Part shown: positions 17,783-26,203 of the stretch, one piece after another
Position numbering within the stretch: position 1 is the first letter of the stretch
Layout of the letters: each line of letters begins with the position of its first letter
Origin: Acidobacterium sp. S8
GTDB lineage: Bacteria > Acidobacteriota > Terriglobia > Terriglobales > Acidobacteriaceae
Reading direction: 5' to 3'
Length of the DNA stretch: 64,000 nt
Assembly (NCBI RefSeq): GCF_009765985.1
Contig: NZ_LMUM01000027.1
Span: 206,435 to 270,434 of the forward strand
Made by a program: the position numbers and the translations under genes
The notes under the pieces: generated by a model
Seen by the model: only the letters and a program-made list of their open reading frames with translations
Database searches by the model: none
What the model was told of the DNA's origin: nothing

Positions 17783-20493
17783 CCTTGCTCGCGGAGACAA
17801 AGCCTCTCCGCCTCTCAGGATCACAACCCTTTACTCAGCAGCCCGGCGTCTACATCATGATTGGCGAGCGAACGAATGTGGCAGGTTCGCCCAGGTTCGC
17901 GAAGCTCATCAAGGAGGGCAAATATGAGGAGGCGGTAAGCGTCGCCCGTCAGCAAGTTGAAAACGGGGCAAATGTCATAGACATTTGTATGGACGAGGGC
18001 ATGATCGATGGCGTCATGGCCATGACACGCTTTCTGCAGTTACTGGGCAGCGAACCCGAGGTTGCGAAAGTCCCCTTCATGGTGGATTCCTCGAAATGGG
18101 AAGTCATTGAGGCTGGCCTCAAATGCCTGCAAGGTAAGGGAATCGTGAACTCAATCTCGCTGAAAGAAGGCGAAGAAAAGTTCCGGCAAAACGCAGCTAT
18201 AGTACTCAAATATGGTGCCGCCGTTGTGGTGATGGCCTTCGACGAACAGGGCCAGGCTGCAACCTACGAGGATAAGATCCGCATCTGCGACCGGGCGTAC
18301 CGGATTCTTACTGCCGAGGTCGGGTTTCCACCCGAAGACATCATCTTCGACCCAAACATTCTCACCGTTGCCACCGGCATGGAAGAGCACAACAATTACG
18401 CGGTCGACTTTATCAACGCTACCCGCTGGATCAAGGCCAACCTTCCGCACGCAAAGGTCAGCGGCGGCGTCTCAAATATCTCATTCAGCTTTCGGGGCAA
18501 CAACAAGGTCCGCGAGGCCATGCACTCCGCATTTCTTTATCACGCTATTGCGGCGGGTATGGATATGGGCATCGTGAATGCCGGGATGCTTGAAGTCTAC
18601 GAAGAGATCGAGCCGGAGCTGAAGGAACTAGTCGAAGACGTGCTGCTCAATCGCCGTCCTGACGGGACCGAGCGCCTGGTGGAATATGGCGAAAAGCTAA
18701 AGGCCGCGAGCGTTGGCGCAGTAGCGAGTGAAAAGAAGACCGAGGAATGGCGCAACGGCACGGTCGAGGAGCGCCTCTCTCACGCACTGGTCAAGGGAAT
18801 CGACGCCTATGTCGAAATCGATACAGAAGAAGCTCGCGCCAAGCTAGGTCGCCCTCTTTTAGTTATCGAAGGCCCTCTGATGGCCGGTATGAGTGTAGTA
18901 GGCGATCTTTTCGGCGCTGGAAAGATGTTTCTGCCGCAAGTCGTTAAGTCTGCCCGCGTCATGAAGAAGGCCGTGGCATACCTCACCCCGTTCATGGAAG
19001 CCGAAAAGGCGGCAATGGCTGCGGCTGGTCAGGAAGTCAGGGCGCAGGGAAAGATCGTGCTCGCTACCGTCAAGGGCGACGTCCACGATATAGGCAAGAA
19101 TATCGTTGGTGTCGTTCTCGCTTGCAACAACTATGAGGTCATCGACATGGGTGTAATGGTGCCTGCCGAAAAGATCCTCGAACGAGCGAAAGCAGAGAAG
19201 GCCGATGTGATCGGCCTTAGCGGTCTTATCACGCCGTCACTCGATGAGATGGTGCACGTTGCCCGCGAAATGGAACGTCAAGGTTTCACGGTGCCGCTGC
19301 TCATCGGGGGGGCTACTACAAGCAGGGCGCACACGGCGATCAAGATTGCCCCGCACTATAGCGAGCCTGTGGTTCACGTTGTGGATGCGAGTCGCGCGGT
19401 CCCGGTGACGACTAGTCTTTTGAGTGAGGAGGGCAGGCCGCGCTTTATAGAACAACATCGTGCCGAATACGAGGCCGTCCGCAAAGCCCACTCCTCGCCG
19501 CGGCAGAGCGTTGTTGATATCGAGACCGCCCGCTCAAGAAGAACTCCGATTGAGTGGCGTATAGAAGATCTGGCCGCGCCCGAGTTTACCGGCGTGCGCG
19601 TGCTGGATAATTTTCCTCTGTCGACCTTGCGCGACTTCATCGACTGGTCACCGTTCTTTCACACATGGGGACTGAAGGGCATCTATCCCCGAATTCTTGA
19701 CGACGAAAAGCAGGGCGTTCAAGCCCGCCAGATTCTTACCGATGCCCATACTCTTCTTGATAAGATCATCGAAAAAAACCTGCTCACTGCGCGTGGTGTT
19801 TACGGCTTCTTTCCGGCAAACGCTGTCGGCGATGACGTTGAGTTATACGCGGACGATACCCGCAGCAAAGTCCTGGATCAATTTCACTTTCTGCGCCAAC
19901 AGGCAAACCGGGAAGGCAATGAGCCGTGCCGCTCGCTTGCCGACTTTATTGCGCCGAAGAAAACCGGACTACCTGATTCCATCGGTGCTTTTGCAGTGAC
20001 CAGCGGCATCGGCTTAAAAGCATTGGCCGATCGTTTCCGGGCCGACAACGACGACTACAGCGCAATTATGGCGGAGGCCATCGCCGATCGTCTGGCCGAA
20101 GCTTTTGCTGAATGCCTGCACAAGAAAGTGCGTGAAGAATGGGGCTATGGCCGGTGCGAAGGTTTGAGCAACGAGGAACTGGTCCAGGAAAAGTATCGGG
20201 GAATCAGGCCAGCTCCAGGTTATCCGGCCTGCCCGGATCACACAGAGAAGGGCACGATCTGGAATCTGCTCGACGTGCAGGCAAACACTGGAATACTCAT
20301 TACTGAGTCCTTTGCAATGTGGCCCGGCTCAAGCATTAGCGGAATCTACTTTGCCCACCCGGAATCGCGCTATTTTAGCCTCGGCAAAATTGGCCGCGAT
20401 CAGGTTGTCGACTATCAGAAACGTAAGGGGATGAGTCTGCCAGAGGTGGAGCGCTGGCTGGGCCCTAACCTCAACTATGACCCAGTGGAATAG
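17779..20493 (+). CDS. metH: Methionine synthase, pterin-, cobalamin- and AdoMet-binding modules (split MetH, C-terminal part)
   Basis: A 904-aa protein completing MetH. The ATG at 17779 is chosen because it forms the ATGA overlap with the homocysteine-module gene and sits just before the pterin-binding domain ([11 protein letters not shown]). Module order: pterin/CH3-THF barrel (about 20-310), cobalamin cap and Rossmann domain (about 340-580) with the B12 lower-axial His436 in GDVHDIGKN, then the reactivation domain (about 600-890) with [12 protein letters not shown]. All the modules missing from the preceding gene are present, so the pair equals one full MetH. A longer in-frame start (17662) would run inside the upstream gene and adds non-homologous sequence, so it was not used. 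Confidence 0.93.
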   Translation: MTLLAETKPLRLSGSQPFTQQPGVYIMIGERTNVAGSPRFAKLIKEGKYEEAVSVARQQVENGANVIDICMDEGMIDGVMAMTRFLQLLGSEPEVAKVPFMVDSSKWEVIEAGLKCLQGKGIVNSISLKEGEEKFRQNAAIVLKYGAAVVVMAFDEQGQAATYEDKIRICDRAYRILTAEVGFPPEDIIFDPNILTVATGMEEHNNYAVDFINATRWIKANLPHAKVSGGVSNISFSFRGNNKVREAMHSAFLYHAIAAGMDMGIVNAGMLEVYEEIEPELKELVEDVLLNRRPDGTERLVEYGEKLKAASVGAVASEKKTEEWRNGTVEERLSHALVKGIDAYVEIDTEEARAKLGRPLLVIEGPLMAGMSVVGDLFGAGKMFLPQVVKSARVMKKAVAYLTPFMEAEKAAMAAAGQEVRAQGKIVLATVKGDVHDIGKNIVGVVLACNNYEVIDMGVMVPAEKILERAKAEKADVIGLSGLITPSLDEMVHVAREMERQGFTVPLLIGGATTSRAHTAIKIAPHYSEPVVHVVDASRAVPVTTSLLSEEGRPRFIEQHRAEYEAVRKAHSSPRQSVVDIETARSRRTPIEWRIEDLAAPEFTGVRVLDNFPLSTLRDFIDWSPFFHTWGLKGIYPRILDDEKQGVQARQILTDAHTLLDKIIEKNLLTARGVYGFFPANAVGDDVELYADDTRSKVLDQFHFLRQQANREGNEPCRSLADFIAPKKTGLPDSIGAFAVTSGIGLKALADRFRADNDDYSAIMAEAIADRLAEAFAECLHKKVREEWGYGRCEGLSNEELVQEKYRGIRPAPGYPACPDHTEKGTIWNLLDVQANTGILITESFAMWPGSSISGIYFAHPESRYFSLGKIGRDQVVDYQKRKGMSLPEVERWLGPNLNYDPVE

Positions 20494-20667
20494 TCACTCG
20501 ACATCGTATTGAAGTTTCGATCAAAGCTTTGCTGGATGCCGACGCCTGATGTTCAAAGTGTTGCAGATTGCACGGGCGCGGCTGCATTATTTGCAGAGAT
20601 GTTCTTCAAGCCAGCAATAAATCGTAACCGTATTGCGCAAAGTCCAGGCGAGCTGAACGGATCTGGG

Positions 20668-23481
20668 ATGACCGGAAAATGTGCGCCAAACCATTCCTCT
20701 CGGAAGCGCGGTGGTTGGCTTACTCTTATCGTTTTTTTATCTATTTCAGTTTGCAGTTTTGCTCAGCAAAGCATCAGCGAATTACACCAGGCTTTCTCTG
20801 ATCCTCCATCAGACAGCCGAATAATGATGCGTTGGTGGTGGTTCGGAGCTGCAATCACCAAGCAAGAGATTGAGCGGGAACTCGAAGAGATGAAGGCATC
20901 CGGTATCGGAGGAGTTGAGGTTGCCACGCTCTATCCTCAGGTGCTCGATGACCCCGCCGCTGGCTTTCACAATGTCTCTTTTCTTTCAGACGAATATATC
21001 GATGATTTGAGATTCGCCGGCGAGAAGGCAAAAGCGCTCGGGCTGAGAATGGATGTGACTCTCGGAAGTGGCTGGCCATTCGGTGGCCCACATATCCCGA
21101 TTACGCAAGCGGCCGGGCGACTCCGCGTCGAAGCCGTTGTCATACCTCCCGCTAACAACACAATTCTGGCTCCGTCCCTTTCAGCCGGAGAGAGTCTCCT
21201 AAAAGTCTTTATCGTGCCCGCCGAGGGATCGGCGATGAAGTTGGCGGATGCGAAGTCGATGGATGAACTGCCAGTAGGAAGATTCAACGTCGTACCCGAT
21301 GCCGAAAAAGTTCGCACCGCCCTCTTCTTTATTTCCAGCCGTACCGGAATGATGGTTAAGCGGCCTGCGGTGGGAGCCGCCGGATTTGTGCTCGATCATT
21401 ATGACGCGCAGGCTATGGCGACACATCTCAAGGCTGTGGGGGATCGTCTTTTGCAGGCATTCCCGGATACGCCACCTTATGCCGTTTTCAGCGACAGCCT
21501 TGAAGACTATGGTTCTAACTGGACGCCACGTCTTCTTGCCGAATTTCGTAATCGTCGTGGTTACGATCTTTCCGTACATCTGCCAGCATTAATAGGCGAC
21601 GCGGGGCCAGATACCGCAGCGATTCGTCATGACTGGGGATTGACATTGACAGAGCTGGCAAACGAAGGGTTTTTGCAGACGATGCATGCATGGGCACGAC
21701 AGCATGGCACGCTGTTGAGATCCCAGACTTACGGTTTTCCTCCTGTCACACTATCGAGTAACCGTTTTGAAGACCTGCCTGAAGGAGAAGGAAAGGCGAC
21801 GCTCAATATGTGGCGGGAATTCTCCGACGCCCGCTGGGCTGCATCTGCAGGACATTTGTACGGGCATAACGTGATCTCATCGGAAACTTGGACATGGCTG
21901 CACTCGCCAGCTTTTCGCGCCACTCCTCTGGATATGAAGGCCGAGGCGGATCTGCATTTTCTTCAGGGAATTAATCAGCTGGTTGGGCACGGCTGGCCGC
22001 TCTCTCCGGAGTTTGCTGGCGAGCCGGGTTGGCGTATGTACGCTGCAGCCGCGCTGAACACCCATAATCCATGGTTTTTTGTTATGCCGGATCTTGCGCG
22101 ATATCTGCAGCGCGTGAGCTTTGTCCTCAGACTTGGAAGGCCGGCAAATGACATGGCACTCTTGCTGCCGAATGACGACGTGTGGGCATCTTTTAAGGTC
22201 GGAGTGGAGAAATCGAATCCGACATCATTCGCTGGCTTCGATGAAACTGGCAGTAACGTATCCATCGATGAGTCGATGAGTCAGGTCCTGGGAGATAACG
22301 TGATTCGCCAGGTTCTTGATGCGGGCTACAATCTCGATTTTATTGATGCAGATTCCATCGATATCGTTGGCATTCCATATAAGGTGTTGATTCTCCCGAA
22401 TATCGAGCGAATTCCAGAAAAGACCTATACGAAGATCGCCGAATTCGCACGCAATGGTGGCATTGTTATAGCGACTCGGCAACTGCCCTCACAAGCGCCA
22501 GGCTATCTAAATAGTGAAGCGGAATCGATCCGCATCCAGCAGACATCGAAATCGTTGTTTCGCAGAAAACCAGCGACGGCGCATTTCATAGAGAAAGACG
22601 AGGATTTGGCCACCGTGCTGCGCAGTTCTCTCGAGCCCGATTTCAAGACCGATTCGGACTCCGCGAACGTCGGATTTATTCATCGGTCATTAAAAAATGG
22701 CGATCTTTACTTTATCGCCAATACAAGCAATCGGCATCTGCAAACACAAGCGCATTTTCGATCCTCATACAAACACGCCGAAGAATGGGATCCATTCACT
22801 GGCCATGTGTCAGGGCTACCGGATGCCAAGGTGATACCGCTCGATCTGGAGCCTTATGAATCGTGCCTGATCTTTTTCTCAAATGACGCGATGCAAGAGG
22901 CTTATCCGCAAAAGCTCCCCGCAACTCAAACGGTGGATGTCTCCTCAGGATGGCGCGTAACTTTCAATGATAAAAATCACACGACTGTCGAAATGCCCGA
23001 GTTACGCCAGTGGCAGCAATATCCTGCTCTTCGCTACTACTCTGGAACCGCCAGCTACGAGAAGACCTTAACGCTAGAGCGGGGCGCGAGTGCAGTGCTT
23101 GATTTCGGTGAAGGAACATCGGTCCCCATTCCGGATCCGCTGGGGGCACATAATATGCGCGCCTATCTTGAGAGTCCGGTGCGCGAGGCCGCGCAAGTTT
23201 TTCTGAATGGCCACTCTGCCGGATACGTGTGGCATCCGCCATACTGCATCGATTTGACGCCGCTGGTTAAGGAGGGACGGAATGATCTAAAGATCGTAGT
23301 CGGGAACACAGCGATCAATGCTCTGGCTGGTCAGAGTCAACCGGACTATCGCCTCCTCAATGCCCACTATGGCGTACTATTCGTGCCCCAGGATATGGAT
23401 CATCTTGAGCCTCTGCCGTCCGGAATTACAGGACCGATCAAACTGATTGTCAGCAAACCAGTTCGTGAAAAAGCCCGATGA
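20668..23481 (+). CDS. Secreted GH106-type alpha-L-rhamnosidase
   Basis: About 937 aa from the ATG at 20668. That start is preferred because a typical signal peptide follows directly (WLTLIVFLSISVCSFAQQS) and GGATCTGGG precedes it. The frame is open further upstream to a TTG at 20509. The mature N-terminus has IMMRWWWFGAAIT and GGVEVATLYPQ, characteristic of the GH106 (beta/alpha)8 catalytic region. The middle includes SETWTWLHSPAF. The C-terminus carries a jelly-roll sugar-binding module (VFLNGHSAGYVWHPPY). GH106 enzymes remove alpha-L-rhamnose from plant pectin (rhamnogalacturonan) or glycosides, and the neighbouring rhamnose catabolic genes support that. A second, longer GH106 lies at the other end of the locus. 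The catalytic Glu residues were not assigned. Confidence 0.85.
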   Translation: MTGKCAPNHSSRKRGGWLTLIVFLSISVCSFAQQSISELHQAFSDPPSDSRIMMRWWWFGAAITKQEIERELEEMKASGIGGVEVATLYPQVLDDPAAGFHNVSFLSDEYIDDLRFAGEKAKALGLRMDVTLGSGWPFGGPHIPITQAAGRLRVEAVVIPPANNTILAPSLSAGESLLKVFIVPAEGSAMKLADAKSMDELPVGRFNVVPDAEKVRTALFFISSRTGMMVKRPAVGAAGFVLDHYDAQAMATHLKAVGDRLLQAFPDTPPYAVFSDSLEDYGSNWTPRLLAEFRNRRGYDLSVHLPALIGDAGPDTAAIRHDWGLTLTELANEGFLQTMHAWARQHGTLLRSQTYGFPPVTLSSNRFEDLPEGEGKATLNMWREFSDARWAASAGHLYGHNVISSETWTWLHSPAFRATPLDMKAEADLHFLQGINQLVGHGWPLSPEFAGEPGWRMYAAAALNTHNPWFFVMPDLARYLQRVSFVLRLGRPANDMALLLPNDDVWASFKVGVEKSNPTSFAGFDETGSNVSIDESMSQVLGDNVIRQVLDAGYNLDFIDADSIDIVGIPYKVLILPNIERIPEKTYTKIAEFARNGGIVIATRQLPSQAPGYLNSEAESIRIQQTSKSLFRRKPATAHFIEKDEDLATVLRSSLEPDFKTDSDSANVGFIHRSLKNGDLYFIANTSNRHLQTQAHFRSSYKHAEEWDPFTGHVSGLPDAKVIPLDLEPYESCLIFFSNDAMQEAYPQKLPATQTVDVSSGWRVTFNDKNHTTVEMPELRQWQQYPALRYYSGTASYEKTLTLERGASAVLDFGEGTSVPIPDPLGAHNMRAYLESPVREAAQVFLNGHSAGYVWHPPYCIDLTPLVKEGRNDLKIVVGNTAINALAGQSQPDYRLLNAHYGVLFVPQDMDHLEPLPSGITGPIKLIVSKPVREKAR

Positions 23482-23487
23482 ACGTCA

Positions 23488-23499
23488 TGTCAATAGAAA
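23488..23499. promoter_or_regulatory. Candidate operator-like palindrome (TGTC-AATA-GAAA), orphan copy
   Basis: Eleven of twelve bases match the palindrome at 29741-29752 in the rhaI-rhaT intergenic region. It lies 7 bp after the first GH106 stop and beyond the 3' end of the regulator gene, so no promoter is obvious here. Listed as a possible auxiliary binding site. Confidence 0.3.
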
Positions 23500-23587
23500 T
23501 ATGTTGTCTCAGATGGAATATCGTCTCGATCCCGATTCTAGCGCTATCCCGTCGTTGCTAATCATGTTAGCTTCTGTGAGGCGAAAT

Positions 23588-24694
23588 CTAGTGAGAACTG
23601 AGTCCGGCGTCCGGCACGTTTCCGGCGGTCACTAGCTTGTGCTGTACGTAATTGTAGGGAGGCACAGTGTTTCCCCGCAGCAGTGTGACACCAAGCTGAA
23701 TGAGCCTGGGTCCGTAAGTATGAGCCTCGTGAGAAATCGACCCGATGAATGGACTCTTTGTCGCTCGCAGCTCCTCTAACGCTTCGGGAATGCAATCCTG
23801 TCCTACGATGGCCACCTGCTTTTCACGGCCCAGCTTACGTGTAGATTGCAATGCGCCGAGTGCGCTGGTGTCCGTAGCAGCGGCGATCAATACGCGCTCA
23901 TCGCGTCCGTGATGCTGAAGAAAGTCAGCAACAACCTGTGCGCTTGTCTGACGCATGCCTCTACCTTCCAGCCGGACAAAGGCGCGTTGAGGAATGTTCG
24001 GCAGCAAGGAGCGAACGCCTTCAAACGCACCCGAGATGCGGCTCTGCACAAATGTACCTGCTTCAGTTACATCGAGACCGAGAATCCAATCTACCTTCCC
24101 TTTCCAGTAAAGAAGGGCGTGTTGAGCGAGCAGTTCGCCGGCTTCGTAGCCAACCTGAAAATTGTCTACGCCGAAATAAACCGCGCTGGGATGCGGTATA
24201 TCCACCGCGATCAGGGGGATGCCTGCTCGCGAAATCGTGTGAGCAATCAAAGGAGATATCCGCTCTTCAATCTGAAATTCAATGACAAGGTCGACGCCTT
24301 CAGTGACAAACTCCTTTGCGTTGCGTAGCGCCGTCTCTGCATCGTAGCGATTATCCCGAATGATGAGCTCCACTCCCGAAGCCGCAGCCGCAGTCTTAAG
24401 GCTGTTTGAGACTGCTTCCGAAAAAGGCATTTCGGCACTTTCGCCTGCGAAGCCGAAGCGCATCTTTCTGGGGCGTGACACAAGCCGATAAGCTCCATCT
24501 GGGCTTTGCGCCATGTAGCCGCGATGAACAAACGTCTTAAGAATGCGATAGATGCTGGTCTTCGAAATCTGCAGTCGCTGATAAATGGCTTCCAGCGTCA
24601 GGGGTTTATTTTCCGACTCGAATAGCTCGAGAATGTCGAGCGATTTCGAAAGAATTGGTATCAAGTAGAGATGCTTGATCTTCTGCTGTGGCAA
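23588..24694 (-). CDS. Transcriptional regulator: IclR-like winged helix fused to periplasmic-binding-protein type 1 sugar sensor
   Basis: 368 aa. Residues about 12-75 form an IclR-type winged helix (LSKSLDILELFES, LTLEAIYQRLQISKTSIYRIL, RGYMAQSPDGAYRL). Residues about 85-360 are a PBP type 1 domain like LacI-family sensors or RbsB (EGVDLVIEFQ, AGIPLIAVDIPHP, GYEAGELLAQHAL, AIVGQDCIPEALEEL). There is no signal peptide, so it acts in the cytoplasm. IclR proteins normally carry a GAF-like effector domain and PBP1 sensors normally follow a LacI helix-turn-helix, so this pairing is unusual. It is the last gene of the rha set, so rhamnose or a catabolite is the probable ligand (inference). Start is TTG at 24694 with GAGG five nt upstream. 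Promoter and operator candidates are just upstream. Confidence 0.85.
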   Translation of the reverse strand: MPQQKIKHLYLIPILSKSLDILELFESENKPLTLEAIYQRLQISKTSIYRILKTFVHRGYMAQSPDGAYRLVSRPRKMRFGFAGESAEMPFSEAVSNSLKTAAAASGVELIIRDNRYDAETALRNAKEFVTEGVDLVIEFQIEERISPLIAHTISRAGIPLIAVDIPHPSAVYFGVDNFQVGYEAGELLAQHALLYWKGKVDWILGLDVTEAGTFVQSRISGAFEGVRSLLPNIPQRAFVRLEGRGMRQTSAQVVADFLQHHGRDERVLIAAATDTSALGALQSTRKLGREKQVAIVGQDCIPEALEELRATKSPFIGSISHEAHTYGPRLIQLGVTLLRGNTVPPYNYVQHKLVTAGNVPDAGLSSH

Positions 24695-24713
24695 GTTCCC
24701 CTCGCGTTGTCGG

Positions 24714-24742
24714 AGTATAGCAACTGCATTTCCTATTGGAAG
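24714..24742 (-). promoter_or_regulatory. Regulator promoter -10 with overlapping operator-like palindrome
   Basis: Minus-strand -10 TATACT at 24719-24714, about 20 nt before the TTG start. The perfect 12-bp palindrome TTCCTATTGGAA at 24730-24741 lies where the -35 would be. The -35 itself is poor. The half-sites TTCC/GGAA with a 4-bp centre resemble the TTTC-N4-GAAA site in the rhaI-rhaT region, suggesting autoregulation by the regulator (inference). Confidence 0.45.
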
Positions 24743-24769
24743 TGAATCTCCATGCCGGATAGCTGGAAA

Positions 24770-26194
24770 CTAATGCAGAGAAGTAAGTGTGCGCGCCCAG
24801 TGAGTAAGCCGTGAAGGACTATTTGCCTTTCCTTCCAGCGTCGCCAGTTGGACGGCGAAATTTCCAATCGTGGAGCTCTCTGCAGCGCCGCAGGTAATTT
24901 CGAGGCCGGTGGCTTCGGCTGTAAGGCGATTCAGAAACTGATTCTGGTTGCCTCCTCCCACGATGGCCAGTCTCTTGAGCTTGCGTCCGGTCAACTGCTC
25001 CGCATCGCGAAGTGTCTCAGCATATCGAGCGGCTAAGCTATGAAAAATGAGGCTCGCAAAACGCGGCATCGCTGCTGCGGTTTCCGGAAGAGGAGCCACA
25101 CCTTTCAGTGCTCTCTGTGCGTTGATGCGTGAGGCCATGGAGCCTGGAAGCCACAGGTCGGGGTCATCTACATCAAGCAGTTGCCCGGGATGAGGTTCCG
25201 CTTCAGCTGCTTCAATCAGCGCTGGCATGGACCACGTATGTGGTTCGGGGCAGAGCTGCAAGAGAGTCTGCTTCAGCAGCCACATCCCGTTGACATTTTT
25301 ATGAAAGCATATGCGATTGCCTGCCGCTCCAAGGTTTGTGAATCCCGCGGCAAATGCTTCCGGCGTAATAACCGGAGCACCGAGCACCATTCCAAGTAGC
25401 GACCACGTACCGGAGCTGATGTAGGCCCAGTCGTCACCTTCTATCGGAATTGCCGAGACAGCTGAAGCTGTATCGTGGCAGGCTACAGCGATCAGGCGCG
25501 TATCGCCATACGTTTCTTGATGATTATCTCGGCCATGAACCTGTCCAATATCCGTTCCGGTCGCGACCAGCTCGGGCGCGCTTGCAAGGCTTAGTTCTGC
25601 CCGATCAAAGATTTCTTCGCTCCAGTGACCGCAACGCATATCTATCAGTCCGGTGTGTGTAGCGTTCGTGTATTCCGAAACAAGTCGTCCGCCGAATCCC
25701 GACAGGACATACTCTGGAAGATTCATCCATGGCGCCCCCTGATTTATGCCAGCTTTGCTGTCAGCCATCAATTGATACATGGTATTGATACGAAGCGGCT
25801 GGATGCCGCTATGCATGAACATCTCAAGATTCGGGTAGCGACTATGTAAGTCAGAGAATGTTGTTTCAGTGCGCGCGTCTCGATAGCAGTAGGGCTCGGA
25901 GATTGGCTCGTTATTCTCATCGAGCCTCACATAATCCACGGCCCATCCGTCAACGCCGATGGAAGCGATCGGATCGACACATTCATCGGCGCACCGCGTA
26001 AGCCCTTTCTCCAGTTCAGAAAGTATGCGCTGAAAATTCCAGTGCAGGGATGTCTGATTCGCAACAGGCGCGTTGCCAAAGCGATGCACCAGGGTTATCT
26101 CTGGTTTCTCACCCAGCCAACGCAGCAGAGAGACCCGGCAGCTCTCAGCGCCCAGATCAATGGCAATCAAGTTCGGGAAATCACTGCCGGGCAT
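24770..26194 (-). CDS. rhaB: Rhamnulokinase
   Basis: A 474-aa FGGY-family kinase that phosphorylates L-rhamnulose to L-rhamnulose-1-phosphate. The N-terminal half begins LIAIDLGAESCRVSLL, with the DLGAESxR phosphate-1 motif diagnostic of RhaB, and GVDGWAVDYVRL. The C-terminal half contains YISSGTWSLLGM and the adenosine motif LAIVGGGNQNQFLNRL. Length is typical. It starts 9 bp after the aldolase-dehydrogenase gene on the same strand and is followed by the regulator, so it is part of the rhaI-rhaEW-rhaB-regulator unit. Confidence 0.95.
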   Translation of the reverse strand: MPGSDFPNLIAIDLGAESCRVSLLRWLGEKPEITLVHRFGNAPVANQTSLHWNFQRILSELEKGLTRCADECVDPIASIGVDGWAVDYVRLDENNEPISEPYCYRDARTETTFSDLHSRYPNLEMFMHSGIQPLRINTMYQLMADSKAGINQGAPWMNLPEYVLSGFGGRLVSEYTNATHTGLIDMRCGHWSEEIFDRAELSLASAPELVATGTDIGQVHGRDNHQETYGDTRLIAVACHDTASAVSAIPIEGDDWAYISSGTWSLLGMVLGAPVITPEAFAAGFTNLGAAGNRICFHKNVNGMWLLKQTLLQLCPEPHTWSMPALIEAAEAEPHPGQLLDVDDPDLWLPGSMASRINAQRALKGVAPLPETAAAMPRFASLIFHSLAARYAETLRDAEQLTGRKLKRLAIVGGGNQNQFLNRLTAEATGLEITCGAAESSTIGNFAVQLATLEGKANSPSRLTHWARTLTSLH

Positions 26195-26203
26195 GTATGC
26201 GAC

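Noticed and set aside
20509-20667. Longer N-terminus for the first GH106 from a TTG
   Set aside because: The extra 53 residues precede a complete signal peptide, which should be at the true N-terminus.
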